A stretch of DNA of 64,000 nucleotides from JBDHWI01 sp964590135 (GTDB lineage: Bacteria; Chloroflexota; Anaerolineae; J036; Brachytrichaceae). Under the pieces are notes generated by a model. The model did not search any database. It had not been told where the DNA came from and saw nothing but the letters and a program-made list of their open reading frames with translations. The position numbers and the translations under genes were made by a program. Positions 55,170 through 63,454 of the stretch are shown here, piece after piece; position 1 is the stretch's first letter, and the number at the start of each line of letters is the position of its first letter. Location: positions 1 to 64,000 of the forward strand of contig CAZPVX010000001.1 of NCBI GenBank assembly GCA_964590135.1. Direction: 5' to 3'.

Positions 55170-56464
55170 CACTCCACCAGATCGGCGTTCAAGTCCACGC
55201 CATTGGCGCCATCTTCGGCAGGAGCGATGCTGGCCTCGACAAGCGCCTGCTGCTTGCGGCGCTGTCGGCGCGAGGGTTTGATCTCGGATGGCACATTGAT
55301 CTTTGCCTTATCGAGCAGCACATTCGCCTCGGCCAGCCATTCGCGGCCGGCACTTGCATATGCCTTTGAGAAAGCGTCGAGGATTTCATACAACGGCCCA
55401 ATCTGCGGCTGCAACTTGGGCAACTCCTCCTCAAGGTCGATCACGCGCGGCTCGTATTCGGCGATGCGCTGATCACGCGAGTGCCACTTCTCCTCCTGCA
55501 AAGTGGCGAATGTCTTCCACTCTTTCTCCAGCACATCGCGGAAAGATTCGGCTGTGCGCTTCACGCGCTCCTCAGCATCGCGCTGAATCTCGAACAACTC
55601 GTTCACGCGCACTTCCAGCCGCTCCTGGAAATCGGGCAGCACGGCCAATTCGCGCTTGATTTCTTCGCGCAGTTGCACAAAGCCGACGACCTGCGCTGCA
55701 ATCTCATCGGCGCGCACCTTCAACTTCTCGATGGTCTCGGCATATTCAGCAAATTGGCGCTCGCGGCGGATGTCGGCCACGCGCTGGTTCTCGATCAACT
55801 GGCTTTGCGACTCAAGCAACTTGGCCGCCTCGTCGATCTCGGTTTGCTTGCGCCGAATGGCTTCGTCGAGCAAGAGCAGGCGCGGCGGGAATTGCTCAAT
55901 CTTCTTCTTGACGTCCGGGATTTCCTGCTCAACGGCAGCGATGCGCTTGGCATCCTGCCGGCGCTGCTCCTCAAGGTAGGCGATCTGCGTCGCCGGCGGA
56001 TCGAAGCGTCGGTCCATCTCCATTACCTGCAACTGCAGGCGGTTGATCAGATCTGCCAGCCGGCCATCCTCCACTTTGCGCGCCTCCATCTCGTCGAACA
56101 GGCGCGGATAGGGCTTGATCTCACGCTTCAACTCGTTGAGTTGCCGCACAATCGACTCGATCTCGATCTGACGTGTGCGTGTCAATTCGCGCTCAGCTTT
56201 CGTGCGTTGATCTTCAATGCGCTCGATGATCTGGCTGAATTCGGCGCGAATCTGCTCAGTCACGCTGGTCCAGCCGGCAGCGCGAGTCAGTTGAATCTTT
56301 ATTTCGCTCAGCGAAGATTCCAGCGAATTGGCGTAGCGCGAGCGCGCTTCCACCTCGCGCGAGAGCGCATCCACGCGCTCCTGCATTTGAACGACGAGCG
56401 CGCGATCCTTGCGCCGCTCCTCATCCAGGTATTGCACGAGTTTTTCAAGTTGCTGTAAATCCAT
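55169..56464 (-). CDS. Coiled-coil protein of unknown function, 431 residues
   Basis: A soluble protein that is almost entirely heptad-like coiled coil from residue 5 to about 340 (DLQQLEKLVQYLDEERRKDRALVVQMQERVDAL and similar). A short globular stretch (PLYEILDAFSKAYASAGREWLAEANVLLD) and a basic then acidic tail follow. No signal peptide or membrane helix is seen. It lies directly before selB with a one-base overlap. I do not recognise a named family; a scaffold or cytoskeletal-type role is only a guess. Confidence 0.8.
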   Translation of the reverse strand: MDLQQLEKLVQYLDEERRKDRALVVQMQERVDALSREVEARSRYANSLESSLSEIKIQLTRAAGWTSVTEQIRAEFSQIIERIEDQRTKAERELTRTRQIEIESIVRQLNELKREIKPYPRLFDEMEARKVEDGRLADLINRLQLQVMEMDRRFDPPATQIAYLEEQRRQDAKRIAAVEQEIPDVKKKIEQFPPRLLLLDEAIRRKQTEIDEAAKLLESQSQLIENQRVADIRRERQFAEYAETIEKLKVRADEIAAQVVGFVQLREEIKRELAVLPDFQERLEVRVNELFEIQRDAEERVKRTAESFRDVLEKEWKTFATLQEEKWHSRDQRIAEYEPRVIDLEEELPKLQPQIGPLYEILDAFSKAYASAGREWLAEANVLLDKAKINVPSEIKPSRRQRRKQQALVEASIAPAEDGANGVDLNADLVE

Positions 56465-56563
56465 GACGCATCACCTATTTGCGCCCAGCTTCACGAAGAG
56501 CATGAAAGACAACTCTTTGCAATGATGCATGTTCTTCGCGTATCCATCGGGCCTGGGATAAGT

Positions 56564-57304
56564 TTACTGGTGCTGCCACATGCGCCCGCCATCGAGCATG
56601 ATGCAGTCACCGTTGATGAATTGCGGGCCGGCGACCAGAAAAACAACGACCTCACCCACCTGCTCCGCCGTGCCAAGCGCGCGCAGCGGGTTGCCTTTGC
56701 GCAACGCCTGCCATTGTTCCTCGCTGGAGCCATCTGGTTTCAAGATGGGGCCGGGGCAAATGGCGTTCACGCGCACCTTCGGCCCCAGATTCAGCGCCTG
56801 CGAGCGCGTGAGCGCCAGCAGCGCCGCCTTCGACAGACTATGCGCAACATATTTTCGCCACGGGTAAAACGCGCCCTCATCGACCATGTTGATGATGACG
56901 CCGCCGGCGCCATCCACCATTGCCCTGCCGATCACCTGGCTCAACGCGAATGCTCCCTTGACGTTCACATCGAAGGCCCTGTCAAAGCCGGCTTCAGTCG
57001 TCGAGAAAAAATCGTTTGGCACATAGCTGGATGCGCTGTTGACAAGAATATCGATGTGGCCAAACTGTCTGAGTGCGGCATAACCCAGATTTTCCGCCGC
57101 TTCCCAGTTGCCCATGTCGGCCTGATGCACTAGCGCGCGCCGGCCCAGCGCTTCGATCTCGCGCGCGGTTTCCCTTGCGGCGTCTGCGCTTCTGCCGTAG
57201 TGCACCACGATGTCTGCACCTTCTGTTGCCAGCGCCATTGCAATTGCCTTGCCTACGCGATGTGCCGCGCCGGTCACGAGCGCCACTTTGTTGTCAAGTT
57301 TCAT
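56564..57304 (-). CDS. Short-chain dehydrogenase (pteridine-reductase-like) with altered catalytic Tyr
   Basis: A 246-residue SDR with the NADP-binding start VALVTGAAHRVGKAIAMAL and the NSAS motif. The active-site region reads NMVDEGAFYPWRKYVAHSLSKAAL. Asp takes the place of the usual Ser, as in pteridine reductase PTR1/FolM. The residue four before the catalytic Lys is His instead of Tyr. This could change or abolish classical reductase activity. The ATG overlaps the upstream TPR stop codon by four bases, placing it in the glyQS-selB operon. Confidence 0.85.
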   Translation of the reverse strand: MKLDNKVALVTGAAHRVGKAIAMALATEGADIVVHYGRSADAARETAREIEALGRRALVHQADMGNWEAAENLGYAALRQFGHIDILVNSASSYVPNDFFSTTEAGFDRAFDVNVKGAFALSQVIGRAMVDGAGGVIINMVDEGAFYPWRKYVAHSLSKAALLALTRSQALNLGPKVRVNAICPGPILKPDGSSEEQWQALRKGNPLRALGTAEQVGEVVVFLVAGPQFINGDCIMLDGGRMWQHQ

Positions 57305-57849
57305 CTTGGATTTGCGTTTTCCAACCGCTCCAGCAAACGTTGCGCATCACGATCGCGCGGGTCGGCCAGCACCGCGCGCCGGAATGCCGCGATCGCCAAA
57401 CCAATCTCGCCGCGGTCACGGTGAATCAAGCCAATGTTGTAGGCCACGCTGTGCGCCAGCGGGTCTATCTCCAGCGCCCGTTGGAACGCGCCTAGCGCCT
57501 TTTGCTGGCGCTCGTCGGTTGCGGTGATCGGGTTGCCAAGATAGGCCGCGCCGAGGTTGATCCACAGTTGCGCGTTGGCCGGCGCCTGCGTCACTGCCTG
57601 CTCCAGAATCGGCACGGCATGCTTGTGCCGGCCGGCCATGATGAACGCGCCGCCCAGATTCAATGCTGCATCGGAGTTGTCGGGCTTCAGCCAGTGCGCC
57701 TTCTGCAAGAGGGGCAGCGCGTCAGCCGGCCGACCCTGCGCCAACAGCAAGGTGCCTTGCTGCAGGTGGCTGCGAAAGGCTGCCTCATGCCGCGCGCGCA
57801 ACCAAGTGTTCAATCGCTCCAATTCTGGATCGTATTGGTGGCTCTCCAT
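57301..57849 (-). CDS. TPR-repeat protein, 182 residues
   Basis: A small soluble protein of four or five tetratricopeptide units (RPADALPLLQKAHWLKPDNSDAALNLGGAFI, AQLWINLGAAYLGN, HSVAYNIGLIHRDRGEIGLAIAAFRRAVLADP). It has no export signal. Its ATG shares a base with the glyQS stop codon and its end overlaps the SDR gene, so translation of the series is coupled. A protein-protein adaptor is likely; its partner is unknown. Confidence 0.85.
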   Translation of the reverse strand: MESHQYDPELERLNTWLRARHEAAFRSHLQQGTLLLAQGRPADALPLLQKAHWLKPDNSDAALNLGGAFIMAGRHKHAVPILEQAVTQAPANAQLWINLGAAYLGNPITATDERQQKALGAFQRALEIDPLAHSVAYNIGLIHRDRGEIGLAIAAFRRAVLADPRDRDAQRLLERLENANPR

Positions 57850-60800
57850 CAGAAGCCCTCAAGCTTGGCCAAGTCGGCAATACCGTCGGCCTGCGAGACC
57901 ACGCGTTGCAAAAGTGCAAGCCGCGAAGCGCGCAAGCCGGCGTCGTCGCTCATCACCATCACCTTGTCGAAGAAGGCGCTGATGGGTGAAGTCAGTGTTT
58001 GCAGCTGAGCGATGAGCGCTGTGGCGTCGGCTGGTTTGCTCAACGCGTCCAGCGCTTGCTTCAGCGCAACTGTCGCCGGCTCGGCATCGGCGGATGGGAT
58101 TTTGCCATCCGTGCTTTGGGTGCGCACGATGCGCGCGCAGCGGGCGTAGGCGGCCAGCGTCGCCGGCCAATCCTCGCGTTGGATGGCCGCCGCAAGCTGG
58201 ATGATGGTCTTGCGCGCGCCGGCGGGGTCGTCGCCCTGAGCCGCCAGCACCGCGTCCACCACGTCGTAGCGATGACCTTCATCCAACAACAACTGGCGCG
58301 CGCGATCGAGGATGAAGGTGTGCGCAGCGTTCAGCGCATCATTGCTCATCGCCATTGGCAGGCGCGCCATCGCGCTCTTCAGGCCGGCGAGCAGCGAAAA
58401 TGGCTTGTCGCTTGCGATCAAATCCTGCACGATGCCGATGGCGGCGCGGCGCAACGCAAATGGATCGGCGTTGCCTTTTGGCGCCAAGCCGGCGGCGAAC
58501 AGGCCGGCGATGCTGTCAAGCTTGTCGGCTAAAGCCACCGCGAGGCCGGCTGGTGTGGCGGGCGTACGGTCGCCGGCGAAGCGCGGCAAGTAATGCTCGA
58601 AAATGGCTTCGGCCACGGCTGCCTTGTCAGCATCGTTGCTGGTGCGCAGATGATATTCGCGCCCCATCGTGCCTTGCAGCGCGGTGATCTCGACGACCAT
58701 GTTGGTGGCAAGGTCGGCCTTGCACAATCGCGCTGCTCTCTTTGCAATTTCCAGATCGACGGGCGACAGATGCAACTGGCTCGCAATCGGCTCGACCAGC
58801 GACTCGATGCGTCTGGTTTTGTCCAGCATGCTGCCGAGTTTGCCTTGAAATGTAATCGTGTCGAGGCGCGGCAGATAGGCTTCGAGCGGCTTCTTGATAT
58901 CTTCGCGATAGAAATAGGCGGCATCTGCGAAGCGCGCGTTCACCACATCCTCATTGCCTTTGCGCACCTCATCCAGATCGGTTGCCGGCCCATTCCGCAC
59001 GGTGATGAAGTTGGGCATCAGCTCCTCGCCTGCCGAATGGGAACGGGCGGGGTTGAGATTCAACACCGTGAAGTAGCGCTGCTTCTTGCTCATCACACTG
59101 GTCAGCACCGGCGCGGGGATGTCAAGGTATTCCGGCGGAAAGGCGCACACGATGGCCGCCGGCTGCTCGACAAGGTTGGTCACCTCGTCCAGCAAATCCT
59201 CGTTCTCCGCCACTGCGCCGCCAATCGACGCCGCCGCCGCATCGATCTGTTGCTTGATGACCGTCTTGCGCTCGGCGATGCCGGCGAGGATGTGATGCTG
59301 CTGCAACAGCGCTGCATAGTCATCGGCGTGCGCGACGGCGAACTGCGGGGAGCCTTCGCCACGCGGACCAAAGCTGATGTTGCCTGCCGGCACGCCGGCG
59401 AACGCGAATGAAATCACCTGGTCGCCCAGCAGCGCCACAATCCAGTTGATGGGGCGGGCAAAGGCGATATTGCTCGCATTCCAGCGCATGGTCTTTTCGA
59501 AGGTGATTTTGGCGATGGCTGCCGGTAGCGCCTGCGCCAGCGCTTCAAGCGCCGGCTTGCCCGGCTCGACCTTGCGCGCAAAAACGTATGTGCCGCCTGC
59601 ATCATCCTTCACCACCAGCGATTTCGGGTCGACGCCGAAACGCCTGGCAAAGCCGATGGCAGCCTGAGTGGGATTGCCATCTTTATCGAAGGCAACTTTT
59701 GCGCCTGGCCCTTTCACCAACTCGTCGATGTCGCGCTGCGCCGGCGCGACATCCTTCACCAGCACAGCGATGCGGCGTGGTGTCGCCATCAGCGTCGCTG
59801 CGCCATGCGTGATGCGCGCAGCATCCAGCGCCTCGATGACAAACCGGCCGAGCTGCTCTTGCGCCGCCGGCACATTGTCAGCCGGCAATTCTTCAGTGCC
59901 AAGCTCGATGAGGAGCGACGAAGAGTCAAGGGGGCGGGCGGATGCGACAGGAAGCGGGTGCGAGGATGCAAGGGGCTCACTCACTCCTGTTTCTGTTGTC
60001 AGCCAGGGGAAGCCCATCGCCTCGCGCTGAGCGACGTACTTCAGCGCCACTTCGCGGGCGAGGTCGCGCATGCGCCCTACGTAACGCTGGCGCTCGGTCA
60101 CGCCGATTGCGCCGCGCGTATCCATCAGGTTGAAGACGTTGGAGCATTGCAGCACATAGTCGTGGGCGGGCAGCACGACGCCGGCTTCGATGGTGCGCCG
60201 GCATTCGCGCTCATACTTGTCGAACAGTTCGTGCAATTCCTCGACATCCGCCACATGAAAAGCGTACTGGCTGCGTTCGATCTCATCCTGCAACTTCACA
60301 TCGCCATAGGTGCGGGTTGCATCCCACTTCAGATCAAACACGCTGCGCACGCCCTGCTGCGCCATCGCGATGCGTTCCAGGCCATAGGTCAGCTCCAGGC
60401 ACACCGGGTTCAACTGCAATCCACCAACTTGCTGGAAGTAGGTGTATTGCGTGATCTCAAGGCCGTCGAGCCACACTTCCCAACCCAAGCCCCACGCGCC
60501 GATGGTCGGCTGTGCCCAGTTATCCTCAACAAAGCGCACATCGTGCCGGCTCAGATCGATACCGATGGCACGCAGGCTTTCGAGATACAAATCCTGTGAG
60601 CGCTCCGGTGACGGCTTCAGGATCACTTGGAACTGGGTGTGGGTGTACAGGCGGTTGGGATTCTGGCCGAAGCGGCCGTCATCGGGGCGCGCGCTCGGTT
60701 CCACATAGGCCACGCTCCATGGCTCGGGTCCCAGCACGCGCAGAAAGGTGGCCGGGTTCATGGTGCCGGCGCCGACCACTTGGTTGTATGGCTGCCAAAT

Positions 60801-60863
60801 CAAACACCCTTTGGATGCCCAGAAATTTTGCAGTGTGAGGATCAGGTCTTGGAAAGTCTGCAT
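57849..60863 (-). CDS. glyQS: Glycyl-tRNA synthetase, fused alpha and beta subunits
   Basis: A 1004-residue class II synthetase of the bacterial alpha2beta2 type, in one chain. Residues 1-290 are the alpha catalytic part (TFQDLILTLQNFWASKGCLIWQPY, EPSARPDDGRFGQNPNRL). A linker of about 40 residues follows, and the beta part starts with LLIELGTEELPADNVPAA and contains the HD-like and anticodon-binding regions. Fused forms are known in Chlamydia and some other lineages. The ATG at 60863 starts at the family's N-terminus; an ATG five codons earlier is possible. It heads the five-gene operon ending with selB. Confidence 0.93.
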   Translation of the reverse strand: MQTFQDLILTLQNFWASKGCLIWQPYNQVVGAGTMNPATFLRVLGPEPWSVAYVEPSARPDDGRFGQNPNRLYTHTQFQVILKPSPERSQDLYLESLRAIGIDLSRHDVRFVEDNWAQPTIGAWGLGWEVWLDGLEITQYTYFQQVGGLQLNPVCLELTYGLERIAMAQQGVRSVFDLKWDATRTYGDVKLQDEIERSQYAFHVADVEELHELFDKYERECRRTIEAGVVLPAHDYVLQCSNVFNLMDTRGAIGVTERQRYVGRMRDLAREVALKYVAQREAMGFPWLTTETGVSEPLASSHPLPVASARPLDSSSLLIELGTEELPADNVPAAQEQLGRFVIEALDAARITHGAATLMATPRRIAVLVKDVAPAQRDIDELVKGPGAKVAFDKDGNPTQAAIGFARRFGVDPKSLVVKDDAGGTYVFARKVEPGKPALEALAQALPAAIAKITFEKTMRWNASNIAFARPINWIVALLGDQVISFAFAGVPAGNISFGPRGEGSPQFAVAHADDYAALLQQHHILAGIAERKTVIKQQIDAAAASIGGAVAENEDLLDEVTNLVEQPAAIVCAFPPEYLDIPAPVLTSVMSKKQRYFTVLNLNPARSHSAGEELMPNFITVRNGPATDLDEVRKGNEDVVNARFADAAYFYREDIKKPLEAYLPRLDTITFQGKLGSMLDKTRRIESLVEPIASQLHLSPVDLEIAKRAARLCKADLATNMVVEITALQGTMGREYHLRTSNDADKAAVAEAIFEHYLPRFAGDRTPATPAGLAVALADKLDSIAGLFAAGLAPKGNADPFALRRAAIGIVQDLIASDKPFSLLAGLKSAMARLPMAMSNDALNAAHTFILDRARQLLLDEGHRYDVVDAVLAAQGDDPAGARKTIIQLAAAIQREDWPATLAAYARCARIVRTQSTDGKIPSADAEPATVALKQALDALSKPADATALIAQLQTLTSPISAFFDKVMVMSDDAGLRASRLALLQRVVSQADGIADLAKLEGF

Positions 60864-61122
60864 GATGAATCGCGCCATTGTACGAGGAAACGCAGCCCCG
60901 CTTACACCGGTAGATGCCACGAATGCGCTGCCGCAGCCACGTGCAGGGCAGTTCACGTCAAACAATGAAAGTGTGATTTACTACAATTTCCGCAATTAAG
61001 GAAATGATTGCATTTTGCACATCAGTCCAACTAATGAACGCATATATCCCTCAAAATAAGCGGCAAAAAAGCATGTACCTTGCCTGCGTAAACGCGACTG
61101 TCCTATTGAGTCGAAAACATCG

Positions 61123-61281
61123 ATGACGCTCTTCCAGAAGGCAGACGTCGCAACACAACACACTCCATCCCTGAAACCCATGAAAAACATCACTTCCTAC
61201 TCCATCGCAGTTGCAACGCACAACGACGAATCCCATCTTGTTAGTCGCGCCGGCGACATCATGCCCGGGCCGCGCAAATAA
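61123..61281 (+). CDS. Small peptide ending in AGDIMPGPR-K, 52 (or 33) residues
   Basis: The frame opens after a stop at 61057; the first ATG is 61123 and a second is 61180. Neither has a clear Shine-Dalgarno, though a weak promoter (TTGCCT at 61080, 17 bases, CTATTG) would put the 5' end just before 61123. Residues 43-51 are AGDIMPGPR, identical to the C-terminus of the secreted peptide at 26.5 kb, with three synonymous codon changes and no amino acid change. The rest is unrelated and shows no signal peptide. It ends eight bases before the convergent glycosidase stop. The function is unknown. Confidence 0.55.
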   Translation: MTLFQKADVATQHTPSLKPMKNITSYSIAVATHNDESHLVSRAGDIMPGPRK

Positions 61282-61288
61282 ATCCGCG

Positions 61289-63439
61289 TCAGGCGGTGAT
61301 CTCGACTTGCCAATCTGCTGGCCCTTTCACTTCTACATCGTACGCATCACCCTTGCGCGTCGCGCGAATGTCGAAATACACCTCGCCGGCGCGCAAGCGC
61401 TTCACTTCAAGCTCATCCCACGTTGCCGGCAAATTGGGCCGGATGCGCAGTCGGCGCTCATGCGCGCGCGGCTGCAGGCCCAGGAAACCTTCGACCACAG
61501 GTGATACCAGGCCGAGGTTCGACCAAAGCTGAATAAAGCACCACCTGTCGGGCAAAGCCTCGCCCACTGCGCCAGGTGTGCGATGGCCGAATGCGCTGAC
61601 CAGTTTCTTCACGACAGCGAGCGCATCGTCCATGCGGCCATAGCGCGCTGCGCTCAACGCCAGCAAGCCGGTGTTGATGCTCATCACGTCGTGCCGCTGT
61701 GGATGCAGATACATGCCCCACACGTTACAGAACTCGTCGCTCAGCAAGCGCCGCAGCGCGCGGTCAGCCTGCGCCGGCGTCGCGATGCCCACCTCCAGCG
61801 GGCACATCACCACCCAATGCCGCAGCAGCCACGGCAGGTCGATGTCGCGCGGCGCAGCGGCGTGCTTTTGCAGATACGGTGCGAACAGCGCGCGCGCAGT
61901 CTGCACTTGCCGCTGTTGATCGAGCAGCCAGTGTTGCTCACGCGCCTGCCTTTCCAGATTTGACAGCACCTGTTCCACATCGTTCATGCTGGCGCGCACA
62001 TCAGCAAACAGACCTTCGTCCTCCAGCCACCACTCCTCGCGAATGCGTCTCCCAAGCCGGCTGACCAAGCTGGCGAGGTCGAGTGAGTCGCCAACGACCT
62101 GCGCCATGTCCTGCAACCGCGCCAGCGCGTCGCAGGTGTAGGCAGCCACATCGATCACCTCGAAGCCGGCGTGCATCTCCAGCGTCTCGATGATGCTGCG
62201 ACCCGATCCGCACAAATCACCATCCGGGTCGCACGCGCCGAGCGTGTAGTCGAGCAGGCCATGCTTGCAGAAAGCGTACATCTCATGCAGGAAAGCATGG
62301 TCGCCAGTCCAGAGGAAATAATCATGCACAGCGCGGGTGAACACCGGCGCCTCGACGAGGTTGCCCTCGTTGAACACGACGCCGACGGTGCTCATCTCGT
62401 GGATCACGCGCCCACGCTCAGCCGGGTTGTGCAACTCGCTCTGCTGCTTGAGCAAGCGCAACGAATCGCGCGCCAGCTCGAACTGTCCGCTTTGCAGCAT
62501 GGGCAGCACCGCATAGGCGGTGTCGATGCCGAACCACCACGGGTATTCCGGCAGCCCAGCGCCCACACAGCGCCCGATTGGCGTCTCGCGCATGAACATC
62601 TGGTTGAGCCATTTTGACCAGCCGATTGCCTCATTCAAGTTTGCATCCGGTGTCAGCACTTCGCTGACGCTGCTGATGGCCTCAGCCAGCGCGGACTTTT
62701 CGGCAAACAGCGCTGCATGCTGTAACTGAAGCTTCTTCAACGTTGCCAGCGCGTCCTGCTGCGATTGCACCGAGCCGGCAATGAAAAACATCACCCTCAG
62801 ATTCTCGCCGGCGAGGGATGGGGAGAAGGTCATCTCCGCCGCTGTGCCGTTGCCGCTCGTGCGATTCACCGCCCACAGGGCATCGCCAATCTGGGGCTGC
62901 ACTGGCACAACATCAGACGCGATCGCGCAGCACCATGCGTTGTTGGCGTCAGTGAAAATGCAGCGACCTTGCGCATCGAACACCACATTATCTTTGCCAT
63001 CAATCATGCCGGCTCGCTCACCCAGCCATGCCGGCTGCAAATCACTGCGAAACAGCGCGTGGATTTTCACATCGCGCAGAGCTTCATTTGACTGAATCTG
63101 GAGCGTGACGATCAACCCTTCCACGCCATCCGGCACAAAGTCGCGCCGCGTGATGCGCAGCGGGCCGGTGTGATATTCAAACTCGGTCCAGCCCAGGCCG
63201 GCGCGACATGCGATCGCTTCGCTCAGCCAATACGCTGGCGCATCGCCGGCGCTTACGCCAAACCAGTAACCATCCAGCAGCTTAATCGGGTGGTCCCACA
63301 CGCCGCCCATCTCCTGTGGCACATGCCCGCCCCACGAATCTGGAAACTGGCCGTTCTGGGAACTGATAACGTAGACGCGGTCGCCGCAAGTGGCGATGGG
63401 GTCAGACAGGCGGTGTGTCTTTGTTTGGGGTTGAGTCAT
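61289..63439 (-). CDS. Six-hairpin (alpha/alpha-barrel) glycosidase-like protein
   Basis: A 716-residue protein without a signal peptide. The first 250 residues look like a beta-sandwich (HPIKLLDGYWFGVSAGDAPAYWL). The rest is an (alpha/alpha)6 barrel as in trehalase, glucoamylase and glycogen-debranching enzymes. Candidate catalytic acids lie in PWWFGIDTAYAV, VVFNEGNLVEAP and GEALPDRWCFIQLWS. A short beta domain ends the chain (RLRIRPNLPATWDELEVKRLRAG). It resembles GH63/GH15-type or amylo-alpha-1,6-glucosidase families; the exact class is not certain. Confidence 0.78.
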   Translation of the reverse strand: MTQPQTKTHRLSDPIATCGDRVYVISSQNGQFPDSWGGHVPQEMGGVWDHPIKLLDGYWFGVSAGDAPAYWLSEAIACRAGLGWTEFEYHTGPLRITRRDFVPDGVEGLIVTLQIQSNEALRDVKIHALFRSDLQPAWLGERAGMIDGKDNVVFDAQGRCIFTDANNAWCCAIASDVVPVQPQIGDALWAVNRTSGNGTAAEMTFSPSLAGENLRVMFFIAGSVQSQQDALATLKKLQLQHAALFAEKSALAEAISSVSEVLTPDANLNEAIGWSKWLNQMFMRETPIGRCVGAGLPEYPWWFGIDTAYAVLPMLQSGQFELARDSLRLLKQQSELHNPAERGRVIHEMSTVGVVFNEGNLVEAPVFTRAVHDYFLWTGDHAFLHEMYAFCKHGLLDYTLGACDPDGDLCGSGRSIIETLEMHAGFEVIDVAAYTCDALARLQDMAQVVGDSLDLASLVSRLGRRIREEWWLEDEGLFADVRASMNDVEQVLSNLERQAREQHWLLDQQRQVQTARALFAPYLQKHAAAPRDIDLPWLLRHWVVMCPLEVGIATPAQADRALRRLLSDEFCNVWGMYLHPQRHDVMSINTGLLALSAARYGRMDDALAVVKKLVSAFGHRTPGAVGEALPDRWCFIQLWSNLGLVSPVVEGFLGLQPRAHERRLRIRPNLPATWDELEVKRLRAGEVYFDIRATRKGDAYDVEVKGPADWQVEITA

Positions 63440-63454
63440 TTGACAAGAGGCGCG

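Noticed and set aside
55481..56458. 325-codon Leu-rich plus-strand frame opposite the coiled-coil gene
   Set aside because: Reverse reading of Glu/Lys/Gln-rich coiled coil yields Leu/Phe-rich text; it has no start site or family likeness.
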